Shown here: positions 40,224 through 50,634 of the stretch, one piece after another | Layout: each line of letters opens with the position of its first letter | How positions within the stretch are numbered: the first letter of the stretch is position 1 | DNA from: Aphelocoma coerulescens | Taxonomy: Eukaryota > Chordata > Aves > Passeriformes > Corvidae | Length of the DNA stretch: 64,000 nucleotides | Direction: 5' to 3' | NCBI RefSeq assembly: GCF_041296385.1 | Contig: NW_027183507.1 | Coordinates: 1 to 64,000, forward strand | Translations under genes and position numbers: made by a program | Notes under the pieces: generated by a model | Databases searched by the model: none | Told to the model about the DNA's origin: nothing | Seen by the model: the letters and a program-made list of their open reading frames with translations, nothing else

Positions 40224-40800
40224 GAGTCAGTCGGACCGCGGCTACCGGAGCCGCGAGAGGCGGGACAGCAGGGACTAACGGGACCGTGGGGGTGGAGATG
40301 ACGGGGGCGGTGGGGGGGGCGGTGGAGTCCGGTGGGGCAGGGGTGACCGGTGCAGGGACCGCGGGGGGGTGGGGCGGGGCGGCACGAGACAGCTGGACCG
40401 CGGGTACCGGAGCCGTGAGGTCCGGCGGCGGGGCGGGGGCCGTGCCCGGTTGCAGGCTCGCGGCGGCAAGGGGCGGGCTCGCAGCAGGAGCGGGACCCGG
40501 CGAGGTGGCTGCTGCGGGCGGCGCCTTCGCAGCAAACAGCTCCACGAGCGCTCTGCAAGCCGGGACCAGCTCCGCGGCAGCCCAATCCCGGCGGGAGATA
40601 TTATTAAAGAGTTTAACCCGAACTGTGTCCCAGAAGTCTCTTGTAAAGACGGCTGAACGGTCAGCATTTGGGAAATTAATCAGAGTCCATTCTAAGAGGT
40701 TTTTTAGCTCCTGTTTAGGTAATTGACTTGGACCGGAGCTTAGTAAGTACTTAAGTTGTTTATAGAGATGTCTGTCATGGGCAGAGTGAGTTTGTCCCAT
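39988..40800 (-). CDS. gag: ERV-B copy 1 Gag, matrix plus Pro/Ala region (truncated by frameshift)
   Basis: The start ATG at 40800 gives MGQTHSAHDRHLYKQL, a Gly2 myristoylation context and a betaretrovirus-type matrix fold with LLEWTLINFP and DFWDTVRVKLFN (to about residue 93). From about 94 the protein is Pro/Ala-rich with internal repeats. After about residue 195 (LTRAAPPPAP) it loses the typical composition and becomes Arg/Cys/His-rich, indicating a frame change at the G-run, then stops. 270 codons as read. Copies 2 and 3 differ by one residue (RRDW versus RQDW). Confidence 0.75.
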   Translation of the reverse strand: MGQTHSAHDRHLYKQLKYLLSSGPSQLPKQELKNLLEWTLINFPNADRSAVFTRDFWDTVRVKLFNNISRRDWAAAELVPACRALVELFAAKAPPAAATSPGPAPAASPPLAAASLQPGTAPAPPPDLTAPVPAVQLSRAAPPHPPAVPAPVTPAPPDSTAPPTAPVISTPTVPLVPAVPPLAAPVAAVRLTRAAPPPAPRPRCPGSRHPCPTGPYDPLHRSPHPRPPHPVPPCCPGSRGPRPRLQRLRGPVPRSSHPVRQRLRGPAPRR

Positions 40801-40925
40801 TATTGACCAGTATGATACTCACCTAGATGTCGCAGGGGGCAGGGTCCTTAATCAGAAGTCCGTCGTGGGGGGCTGGCCAGGCTCTCCACACGGCGCTCAG
40901 GACGCTGCTGTCGGGTCCCTCCTCA

Positions 40926-41335
40926 GAGCTCCGGTTTCAGGCGTCGCTTGGCAACGGCTTTCCGTGCTCGGGACCTCGCAGGTGTCTCCACTCAGAGCTC
41001 CAGCGCGGGCGGTGCTGAGCAATACCCGCCTGTGCTCGGGCGCGCGGCTGGATCCCTCCTAAGAGCTCCGGTCTGCACTGCTTAGCAGCGTGTCCGTGCT
41101 CGAGGGGTACCACGGCAAACTTCCTCAAAGAGCTCCAGGTAACCGCTGCGCAGCAGTGGCCGTCTGTGCTCGAGGACTGCCAGGCAATTTCCTCCCTCCG
41201 AGAGCTCCAGGTAATTGCTACGAAGTAACGGCTCCCCGTGCTCGAGGGCTGCCTCGGCAGAGTTATAGAGCTCCGGCTTTTACGCTGCGCAGCAACGGTA
41301 TGCCGTGCTCACGACACGTTCCAGGTGGCTATAAC
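40926..41335 (-). repeat. ERV-B copy 1 leader tandem repeats, six ~68-bp copies
   Basis: GAGCTC occurs at 40926, 40995, 41063, 41130, 41202 and 41268 (spacing 69, 68, 67, 72, 66), each followed by a GC.CAGCAACGG-like block and CCGTGCTCGAGG. The repeats occupy most of the 5' untranslated leader between primer site and gag. Confidence 0.85.
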
Positions 41336-41399
41336 TGGTCTTTTAGTTACCGTCCATGGCGAAGTCTCTCACAGGTGGAAGAAGCTGAATCAGGCCTTC

Positions 41400-41417
41400 A
41401 CTCACGTTTGGGCGCCA
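41400..41417 (-). other. ERV-B copy 1 primer-binding site, tRNA-Lys-like
   Basis: The minus strand begins TGGCGCCCAAACGTGAG, three bases inside the 5' LTR. The TGGCGCCC start is shared with Lys-tRNA sites, and the rest is an imperfect match to tRNA-Lys1,2. The tRNA identity is tentative. Confidence 0.6.
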
Positions 41418-41420
41418 GTT

Positions 41421-42252
41421 TGTCGAAATTGATGGCGATGATGGTGATGAGGGTGTGGGTTCGGTCGGGCCCGGCTGGAGATGGACGGCGACGAGAGATC
41501 TCTATAAGCAGGTCTTTGGAGCATGCAGTTTATTGCAGAGGGCGTGGGTACAGGGGCACTGCTTAGAGCTGCCAGCTGCAGCTCCAAGCAGGCCCAAGGT
41601 GTAAGAGAGGGAGAGAGAGTGAGCGAGAGAGCTAGAGCAAGAGGCTGAGAGCTAAGAGTGTAAAGAGCAAGAGAGACAAACTAAGAGGAGAGCTGAATTA
41701 AGAGGAAGAAGAAGAGCAAGAGAGTTACTAAGAGAGCTACTAAGAGGAGAAGAGCATTACTAAGAGAGCTACTAAGAGAGTTACTAAGAGCGTTACTAAG
41801 AGGAGAAGAGCATTACTAAGAGGAGAGGAGTTAAGAGAGCGAGGAGCTTGTTACAATACAATAAATCATCTTCTGTAGTGAATATTCTAATTCTCAGTAG
41901 CCAATCTAATACAAGGTACAAATCCTATAGCATTTACATACAGCCTATAAGAGTTCTTACATTACCATAGAGTGTTACATTTTAACTTCTAAAAACTACT
42001 CTTTGGACCCCTTCTGCTGAGCTAGTAGGGTCTGCTCTGACCCTTGGACCTGTCTGCAAGCAGAGGGTATTGTTCAATCAAGAGGGGATTACCTTCAGCC
42101 GGCTATACCATTGTTTTCCAGTTGTTCAGTAACTAAGACTCTATATCTCAAAGATGGCCTTCATTTCGATGTCGCTCACAGTTTTCATATTCCCAGAATC
42201 TTTTGTGAGGCAATCATATTTATAAGGCTTTCCTGTTTCATCTTCCCCAACA
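41421..42252 (-). repeat. ERV-B copy 1, 5' LTR
   Basis: 832 bp. The inner border follows the primer site and the outer end CCCCAACA is followed by ACAAA and satellite sequence. A duplicate of the env tail lies in its U3. Confidence 0.93.
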
Positions 42253-44525
42253 ACAAAGGCTCTCCTGGGAGCCACGGGTCACAAAGCACCGTGGGCTCTG
42301 TGCAGCCCCGCTGTGTCACAATGGCCGCTGGCTTCCACGAGCCCCCGCAGTGTCCCAGTGGGCCCCGTGGCTTTAGGAGTGGGTGGCTGGGAGTTGGTGC
42401 CAGCGGCTGGGGGAGCAGCAGCAGGGACTGTGTGTGGACAGTGCCATGGCCACTTGTGTGGCCACTGGTGTCTCTGTGCCAGGCACAGCCGTGGTGTGTA
42501 ACACCGGCTCTGGGTCCTTTGGCTGTGCAGGTGGCAGTCACGGCCTGGAGCAGGGCTGCTCCCGGGGGACAGCCTGGGGCAGGAGGCTGCTGGAGATTCA
42601 TTCCCCACACTCCTTGTCATGAGGTGCTCAGAGTGATTGGAAAGGCTGTTGGCAGCAGGCAGTTCTCTGGGTTCAAGCTGTGGAGCTGTCAGCGGGAATG
42701 CAAAGGCCAAGCTGGTGAGCCTTTTGTCCTGGTGCCTTTAGTGTGTGAGCAGTCCCTGGTGCCGTTGTCTTTGGATCCTGAGTGTGGGAGAGGCAAGGCT
42801 TAGGATGGTGCGTAGAGCTGAGAAGGAAAGTGCCGAGAGCAGCGTGTGTGCTGCTGCTTTGAGGGGTGCAGTTGAAGTTGTAGGCACCAAGAGCTTTCTC
42901 AGCTGGCCCTTTTGTGAGCTCTGCTTTTGCCAGATGACTTCCATCTTACCCTCTTACCATCTTAGCCTCTCATTTTTGCATATCCCAAACCCCCTTCCAA
43001 ACATCCAGCAGCTGCTTGTAAAGAAGAAGTCCTAGAACAAAAAGCCAGTGCTGCCTTTCATAGCCCCTTTGCTGTCTATGAAGTAGAGGAAAGAAGCTAG
43101 TGAGACGCACTTTCTTTCTCAACTCCATAGAGCGCATCCTTCTCTCAAGGTGGCAGAGTCCTTGGCGGAAGTGAAGCATCTGCAGCTGCAGTTCAGACTG
43201 AGAGATGTGCCAGGACAGGAAACATTTGCTGACCTTCCCTGTTCCCTGTGCAACATGATTCTCGCATCCCAGTCACTTTCACATACCTTCGGTATCCCTG
43301 AGTCCAAGCAGCTAAAGCTCACAGAGACAGAAGTGTCAGGAAGGAAAACGTTCCAAAAGCACCCCCTTCTCTTATCAGCATATAAATTGTGCACAACAGG
43401 CTGCGGCACCGAACCTTCCTTCTCAGATAGACATGCCATCACACTTTTCACTCTTGCAGCTCGGTTGAAAAGCTCCAGCAGCTGCTCCCGCAATAGCAAA
43501 AGGTTCTAGAAGTGAAAGCCAGTTTGGGGCTGCACCTTCTCCTTGCCGCATGTAAGCCACACCAAACTCCCTGATGCACTCTGTCCTCCCCTTCTCAAAG
43601 GAGTAGACGGTGGCATCAGGACACACCTGTGTCCCAGCAGCTGGGTGCCCAGCCGGGAGCAGGAGCAGGGCTGGGGCTGCTCCCAAAGTTGCCCCGCCCC
43701 AATGCCAGAGCCGGACATATGCTGAGGGGGGGCTGGATCAGGCTTTATTGTCCAGCTGCATGCCAGGAGTGAGCACAAAATCTACCTGCATTCTCTGCAG
43801 CATGCCATCCTGGAGCAGAGCCATTGCCAAAGGAAGCCGTGAGCCCGTGCCAAGCCAGTGCCGGAGTGGGATCCTAGCAGCACCTGTGGAAGCCGGGAGA
43901 GAGGAGCCCACCTGGAGCAGGTTCGTGCAGGATTAATCATCCCGTGGCTTCCCACCAGGGTCCTGTTGCTTCCAAAAGGCCCCACAGTGTCACTGTGGCC
44001 CCTCGGTTCCACCAGGTTCCATAGCGTCACTGTGGTGCCCAGGGTTCCGTCAGCTTCGCCAGCATCCCCACGGTCTGCAGAGCTCCCCGAGCTTCTGTGG
44101 TGTCACAGTGGAGGCAGGGTTGCATCAGGTTCCATAGCATCAGCACGGTCTCCAGGGCTCCCAGAGGTTCTGTGGTGTCACAGTGGAGGCAGGGTTGCAT
44201 CAGGTTCCATAGCATCACCACAGTCTCCAGGGCTCCCCGAGCTTCTGTGGTGTCACAGTGGAGGCAGGGTTGCATCAGGTTCCATAGCATCAGCACGGTC
44301 TCCAGGGCTCCCAGAGGTTCTGTGGTGTCACAGAGGAGGCAGGGTTGCATCAGGTTCCATAGCATCACCACGGTCTCCAGGGCTCCAAGAGCTTCTGTGG
44401 TGTCACAGAGGAGGCAGGGTTGCATCAGGTTCAATAGCATCAGCACGGTCTCCAGGGCTCCCCTGAGCTTCTGTGGTGGTGTCACAGAGGAGCCAGGCTT
44501 CCTTGTAGTTCCCCAGCATCACAAA
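42253..44525. repeat. Satellite segment of composite 1
   Basis: The target duplication (5 bp) plus a full 2,268-bp unit, five subrepeats, no 8-bp insertion. Unique variants include GTAGGCACCAAG and a GCTCCCCGAGC in the third subrepeat. Confidence 0.95.
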
Positions 44526-45245
44526 TGTCGAAATTGATGGCGATGATGGTGATGAGGGTGTGGGTTCGGTCGGGCCCGGCTGGAGATGGACGGCGACGAG
44601 AGATCTCTATCAGCAGGTCTTTGGAGCATGCAGTTTATTGCAGAGGGCGTGGGTACAGGGGCACTGCTTAGAGCTGCCAGCTGCAGCTCCAAGCAGGCCC
44701 AAGGTGTAAGAGAGGGAGAGAGAGTGAGCGAGAGAGCTAGAGCAAGAGGCTGAGAGCTAAGAGTGTAAAGAGCAAGAGAGACAAACTAAGAGGAGAGCTG
44801 AATTAAGAGGAAGAAGAAGAGCAAGAGAGTTACTAAGAGAGCTACTAAGAGGAGAAGAGCATTACTAAGAGAGCTACTAAGAGAGTTACTAAGAGCGTTA
44901 CTAAGAGGAGAAGAGCATTACTAAGAGGAGAGGAGTTAAGAGAGCGAGGAGCTTTTTACAATACAATAAATCATCTTCTGTAGTGAATATTCTAATTCTC
45001 AGTAGCCAATCTAATACAAGGTACAAATCCTATAGCATTTACATACAGCCTATAAGAGTTCTTACATTACCATAGAGTGTTACATTTTAACTTCTAAAAA
45101 CTACTCTTTGGACCCCTTCTGCTGAGCTAGTAGGGTCTGCTCTGACCCTTGGACCTGTCTGCAAGCAGAGGGTATTGTTCAATCAAGAGGGGATTACCTT
45201 CAGCCGGCTATACCATTGTTTTCCAGTTGTTCAGTAACTAAGACT

Positions 45246-46634
45246 CTATATCTCAAAGATGGCCTTCATTTCGATGTCGCTCACAGTTTTCATATTCCCA
45301 GAATCTTTTGTTAGGCAATCATATTTATAAGGCTTTCCTGTTTCATCTTCCCCAACATCTCCCCCGTTCTGATGAACAACTAAGATATTAGATACAGTCC
45401 TACTCGTTATTTTTTGCACACACTGAAGCATACAAGGTACTGCTACTAAAACTATAATTATTACTACTAGAATAATCAAGCCTATTTTACAGAGTTCCCT
45501 TAGCCAAGGTGCAAAGCTCCAATCATCAAACAAACTGTCCAGCCAAGACGGGTCATCTGTTCTAATTTGGTTAGCTAGATCCTTTAGGTTTTGTAGCTGT
45601 TTGTGAATGGAAACAGAATGATCGGATAAGTTCATACAGCATAATCCTTCAAAATCTTCACAGCCGTGCCCATGTGCTAATAAAAGATAATCAACGGCAG
45701 CTCTATTTTGTAAAGTGGCATGTCTGACTGCCTCTTCATCGGTTAACAGATCACTGATCATAGTAGAGGTGGCATTTACCTCCTTGCTGAGCCAACATCC
45801 CAACTTGTTTAACTGTTTTAAAGCAATTGAGGAGCTTAACTGAGGTAGAAAAATGCTTGCAACAATTGATTTTCCAGAGTTCCAAGGGTGGAAGTCACTA
45901 TCACAGTCACTATCGTACTGATGTCCCCAGGAAGATCTGATCTTTCTGCTTTTCTTTTTGATTACCTCTTTGACACTGGGAGCAATAATTGTAAGTTGTC
46001 CCAGAGCACAAGGGCCACCATCTATTTTTGAAGGTATACCTTGCCAGGCCCTGTCTCCACAGATGAGCCAAATTCCTCTGGGGAATCGAATAGGAAGTTT
46101 GCTAAAACGATCTGCATGAGGTTCGTCATATATAAGAAGCTTAACTTGACTACACCAAGAAGTTACATTGCTATAAGCTGGGTGATATGGGGTAACATTT
46201 AAATGGGGACCGTTTTCTCCTTGAAAGTGAAAGAAATAGCAGGTATCCATAGTTAACGAACCTAGGATTTCTAGCTCTTGAAGGTCAGATTTATCAATTT
46301 TAGAATTATCAATATAAGTTTGGTGTCTATGGCTGGGAGTTGGAGATACATGATGATCGTCATATGGCCAATACTTATCAAGAGTAATATTATCAAAACC
46401 TTCTGGAAGAGGTACTCCAACTAAACAGGTTGAAAAAGGTTTGTCAGGGCTTGTGTCAGATAGACAGATGGTATCGGAGCCTGCGGATTTGGCTAAAGCA
46501 ACCCAGACATTTGTCTTTGGTTGATTCACAGGTAAAGCTTCACTACAAAAACTAAAACAAAAGAATAAAAGCAACATGCACGCGCGCAAATGAGAAAACT
46601 CCATTCTTTTCTTGAGCTGTTTTTGGCAGATCAC
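45246..46634 (-). CDS. env: ERV-B copy 2 Env, 462 aa
   Basis: Protein identical to copy 1, uninterrupted, last ~37 codons in the LTR. Confidence 0.88.
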   Translation of the reverse strand: MICQKQLKKRMEFSHLRACMLLLFFCFSFCSEALPVNQPKTNVWVALAKSAGSDTICLSDTSPDKPFSTCLVGVPLPEGFDNITLDKYWPYDDHHVSPTPSHRHQTYIDNSKIDKSDLQELEILGSLTMDTCYFFHFQGENGPHLNVTPYHPAYSNVTSWCSQVKLLIYDEPHADRFSKLPIRFPRGIWLICGDRAWQGIPSKIDGGPCALGQLTIIAPSVKEVIKKKSRKIRSSWGHQYDSDCDSDFHPWNSGKSIVASIFLPQLSSSIALKQLNKLGCWLSKEVNATSTMISDLLTDEEAVRHATLQNRAAVDYLLLAHGHGCEDFEGLCCMNLSDHSVSIHKQLQNLKDLANQIRTDDPSWLDSLFDDWSFAPWLRELCKIGLIILVVIIIVLVAVPCMLQCVQKITSRTVSNILVVHQNGGDVGEDETGKPYKYDCLTKDSGNMKTVSDIEMKAIFEI

Positions 46635-46658
46635 TTTCTTCTGGTGATTCTGCGCAGT

Positions 46659-47810
46659 TCAGGTCTGGGTGCTTGCTTCCTGGCTTCCACTTGCAGAGTC
46701 ACTGGCTGGTGTGGTGGCATCAGCAGGCTTTGATGCGAGGTATGGCTTCACGTTTTTTGCTGGAACCCACTTGATTCCTTCACCTGTGGAAACACATGCA
46801 AACCCCTTCCCCCACATTATAAGATTGTATGGTCCTTCTATTTTTCCTGAGTCTAGATTTTTAATCAAAACTGGGGGGCGCTCTTTCAGTTTTGCTTTTT
46901 TGTTGTTCAAAAAATGTCTATAAATGGGGGGATCAGGCTCTTCTGCAGAGCTATTCAAAAAATTGTAAACATACAAAGCCTTGTTCAACCTCCTTTGAGG
47001 TGTATCCTGGACTTCTCCCCCTCTCTGTTGATCTAAAATGCGTTTTAGGGTTTGATGTGTTCTTTTTAGGGTACTTTTTAGCAGTTGTTTAAGATACGGT
47101 GAGCAAATACCACTATCTCTTACAGCCCTTCTTAGTTCTTTAATTTCGTGAGTGGGGATGGGAACCCACGTTTTGGGACTGTCAGGCTGTTGGCTAGCTA
47201 TCACAGGCTTAGCTAATAGACTTTCATCTTTACAGCTTTGGAGTCTTATTTCATGCCAATCTGTTAATTGAGAATAATCTGAGCACTTTGGAGGATTTTT
47301 TGATTCAGAAAGTAGCGCTAACAAACTCTCAGAACTCGTTTTCTCCTTATGGGTTGCAAGATCCCAGCCGCTCGCTGGCGGGACTCTGGGGCTCATTGCA
47401 AACAAATCTGGCTGCTTTTCAGGGTTTCCTGGTGTTAGATTTAAAGCATCAGCTCGGGCAGAGCGGCTCTCCGTCTTCCCTGCCACTGGAGCTGCACCAC
47501 TGCCCTCCGTTCCCCCCCTGTTTGCGGCTTGTGAGGCGAGGCTGAGCTGCGCGGAGGGATGTTGCTTGGCGGCGGTAGCCGAGGGATACAGCTGTGCGGT
47601 GCCGGAGGGCCCCGGCGGGGGCGGCGATGGCACTGCCGATCTCCGCGGTGGCGGGCGAGGAGGCGGGGGGGCCGCGAGCAACCGGCTCCGCGGCAGCGGG
47701 CGAGGGGGTGCGGGTGGCTCTATTGAAGGCGAGGTGAAAGCCGTGGGGGGCGGTGGCGGAGCTAGTTCCGTGAGCAGTGCTGTGGTTGGAGAAGTGTGAG
47801 CGTGCGTGGG
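46659..47810 (-). pseudogene. ERV-B copy 2 capsid/integrase fusion ORF
   Basis: Same fusion and same reading frame as in copy 1, with ATG at 47681 and protein identical. Confidence 0.8.
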
Positions 47811-48369
47811 TTACGCCATCAGGTCAACGTGGCGGACTGTGATGGCCGCTGTCTGTGTGTCGGGGAGAGCGGGAGGTGGCAGGGCTGTCCCGTCGGCAGG
47901 AGACGATCCCGGGGCTGCGGGAGGCGGGAGGGCCGGCGTGGAGGCGGCGGGAGTATGTTGCGGTGGGGCCATGGCGAACGGTGGGCCAGTCGGCGGCTGG
48001 ACCGCGGCGTGCTGCCGCTGGGAGTTTGCAGGCTGGGCTGGTGTGGCTGCCGGCGCGGCGGTGCCAGGAGACGGGGCTGGAGCAGCGGCAGGCACGGGAG
48101 AGGCAGCAGCCATCTGTGTAGGCGCTGCAGCGCCGGCACCAGGTGGCTGGCGGGGCTGGGGCGCTCCGTGTCCCACGGACGCGGACGGGACGTTGACCAC
48201 CACCGGCGCCGTGTCGGTGGCGGCGAGGGGGACCTGGGGGGCTGGAAGAAGGGTCGCCGCCTGGCTTTGCGGGGGGCCGGCTATGATGGTGGCTACAGCC
48301 ATAACAGGCGCGGCTAGGGGAGCGGTAGGACCCGTAGGTGGCTGGGGAGCAGCCGCTGGCCCCGCGGGG

Positions 48370-49182
48370 CTATCGGCGGGGGGCGGGGCCGCGAAGGCGC
48401 TGGCGGACGGGGTGGGAGGAGCGAGGGACGGGGCCGCGAAGACGCTGGAGCCGAGGGCGGGGACCGCGGGAGCCGGGGCAGCAGGGAGGAACGGGATGGG
48501 GGGGGCGGGGATGGGGGGAGCGGTGGAGGGGGTCGTAGGGTCCGGTGGGACAGGGGTGACGGCTGCCAGGACAGCGGGGGCGGGGGGCGGGGGGCGGGGC
48601 GGCACGAGTCAGTCGGACCGCGGCTACCGGAGCCGCGAGAGGCGGGACAGCAGGGACTAACGGGACCGTGGGGGTGGAGATGACGGGGGCGGTGGGGGGG
48701 GCGGTGGAGTCCGGTGGGGCAGGGGTGACCGGTGCAGGGACCGCGGGGGGGTGGGGCGGGGCGGCACGAGACAGCTGGACCGCGGGTACCGGAGCCGTGA
48801 GGTCCGGCGGCGGGGCGGGGGCCGTGCCCGGTTGCAGGCTCGCGGCGGCAAGGGGCGGGCTCGCAGCAGGAGCGGGACCCGGCGAGGTGGCTGCTGCGGG
48901 CGGCGCCTTCGCAGCAAACAGCTCCACGAGCGCTCTGCAAGCCGGGACCAGCTCCGCGGCAGCCCAATCCTGGCGGGAGATATTATTAAAGAGTTTAACC
49001 CGAACTGTGTCCCAGAAGTCTCTTGTAAAGACGGCTGAACGGTCAGCATTTGGGAAATTAATCAGAGTCCATTCTAAGAGGTTTTTTAGCTCCTGTTTAG
49101 GTAATTGACTTGGACCGGAGCTTAGTAAGTACTTAAGTTGTTTATAGAGATGTCTGTCATGGGCAGAGTGAGTTTGTCCCAT
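48370..49182 (-). CDS. gag: ERV-B copy 2 Gag matrix and Pro/Ala region
   Basis: Same ORF as copy 1 with one substitution (Gln for Arg in RQDW). The same frame change at the G-run shows the indel predates amplification. Confidence 0.75.
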   Translation of the reverse strand: MGQTHSAHDRHLYKQLKYLLSSGPSQLPKQELKNLLEWTLINFPNADRSAVFTRDFWDTVRVKLFNNISRQDWAAAELVPACRALVELFAAKAPPAAATSPGPAPAASPPLAAASLQPGTAPAPPPDLTAPVPAVQLSRAAPPHPPAVPAPVTPAPPDSTAPPTAPVISTPTVPLVPAVPPLAAPVAAVRLTRAAPPPAPRPRCPGSRHPCPTGPYDPLHRSPHPRPPHPVPPCCPGSRGPRPRLQRLRGPVPRSSHPVRQRLRGPAPRR

Positions 49183-49307
49183 TATTGACCAGTATGATAC
49201 TCACCTAGATGTCGCAGGGGGCAGGGTCCTTAATCAGAAGTCCGTCGTGGGGGGCTGGCCAGGCTCTCCACACGGCGCTCAGGACGCTGCTGTCGGGTCC
49301 CTCCTCA

Positions 49308-49717
49308 GAGCTCCGGTTTCAGGCGTCGCTTGGCAACGGCTTTCCGTGCTCGGGACCTCGCAGGTGTCTCCACTCAGAGCTCCAGCGCGGGCGGTGCTGA
49401 GCAATACCCGCCTGTGCTCGGGCGCGCGGCTGGATCCCTCCTAAGAGCTCCGGTCTGCACTGCTTAGCAGCGTGTCCGTGCTCGAGGGGTACCACGGCAA
49501 ACTTCCTCAAAGAGCTCCAGGTAACCGCTGCGCAGCAGTGGCCGTCTGTGCTCGAGGACTGCCAGGCAATTTCCTCCCTCCGAGAGCTCCAGGTAATTGC
49601 TACGAAGTAACGGCTCCCCGTGCTCGAGGGCTGCCTCGGCAGAGTTATAGAGCTCCGGCTTTTACGCTGCGCAGCAACGGTATGCCGTGCTCACGACACG
49701 TTCCAGGTGGCTATAAC
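49308..49717 (-). repeat. ERV-B copy 2 leader repeats
   Basis: The six ~68-bp repeats are conserved in number and spacing relative to copy 1. Confidence 0.85.
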
Positions 49718-50634
49718 TGGTCTTTTAGTTACCGTCCATGGCGAAGTCTCTCACAGGTGGAAGAAGCTGAATCAGGCCTTCACTCACGTTTGGGCGCCAG
49801 TTTGTCGAAATTGATGGCGATGATGGTGATGAGGGTGTGGGTTCGGTCGGGCCCGGCTGGAGATGGACGGCGACGAGAGATCTCTATAAGCAGGTCTTTG
49901 GAGCATGCAGTTTATTGCAGAGGGCGTGGGTACAGGGGCACTGCTTAGAGCTGCCAGCTGCAGCTCCAAGCAGGCCCAAGGTGTAAGAGAGGGAGAGAGA
50001 GTGAGCGAGAGAGCTAGAGCAAGAGGCTGAGAGCTAAGAGTGTAAAGAGCAAGAGAGACAAACTAAGAGGAGAGCTGAATTAAGAGGAAGAAGAAGAGCA
50101 AGAGAGTTACTAAGAGAGCTACTAAGAGGAGAAGAGCATTACTAAGAGAGCTACTAAGAGAGTTACTAAGAGCGTTACTAAGAGGAGAAGAGCATTACTA
50201 AGAGGAGAGGAGTTAAGAGAGCGAGGAGCTTGTTACAATACAATAAATCATCTTCTGTAGTGAATATTCTAATTCTCAGTAGCCAATCTAATACAAGGTA
50301 CAAATCCTATAGCATTTACATACAGCCTATAAGAGTTCTTACATTACCATAGAGTGTTACATTTTAACTTCTAAAAACTACTCTTTGGACCCCTTCTGCT
50401 GAGCTAGTAGGGTCTGCTCTGACCCTTGGACCTGTCTGCAAGCAGAGGGTATTGTTCAATCAAGAGGGGATTACCTTCAGCCGGCTATACCATTGTTTTC
50501 CAGTTGTTCAGTAACTAAGACTCTATATCTCAAAGATGGCCTTCATTTCGATGTCGCTCACAGTTTTCATATTCCCAGAATCTTTTGTGAGGCAATCATA
50601 TTTATAAGGCTTTCCTGTTTCATCTTCCCCAACA

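Larger units (their letters stand above)
36144..42252 (-). mobile_element. ERV-B copy 1: defective beta/alpha-mosaic provirus inside satellite
   Basis: 6,109 bp with two 832-bp LTRs (TGTTGGGG...TTCGACA on the minus strand), target duplication ACAAA at 36139-36143 and 42253-42257. Minus-strand order: 5' LTR, Lys-like primer site, repeat-bearing leader, gag matrix, Pro/Ala region, capsid start fused to integrase C-terminus, env, LTR. Protease, RT, RNase H and most of integrase are absent, so it is non-autonomous. This is the first of four copies spaced exactly 8,382 bp apart. Confidence 0.93.
44526..50634 (-). mobile_element. ERV-B copy 2
   Basis: Position-for-position copy of 36144-42252 at +8,382. 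3' LTR 44526-45357 (with TCTATCAGCAG where copy 1 has TCTATAAGCAG) and 5' LTR 49803-50634. Primer site 49782-49799 intact. Gag start carries RQDW. Confidence 0.95.

Noticed and set aside
39184..40726. Gly/Ala/Arg-rich + strand ORFs opposite ERV-B gag
   Set aside because: Antisense shadows of the Pro/Ala-rich gag region, with no independent support.
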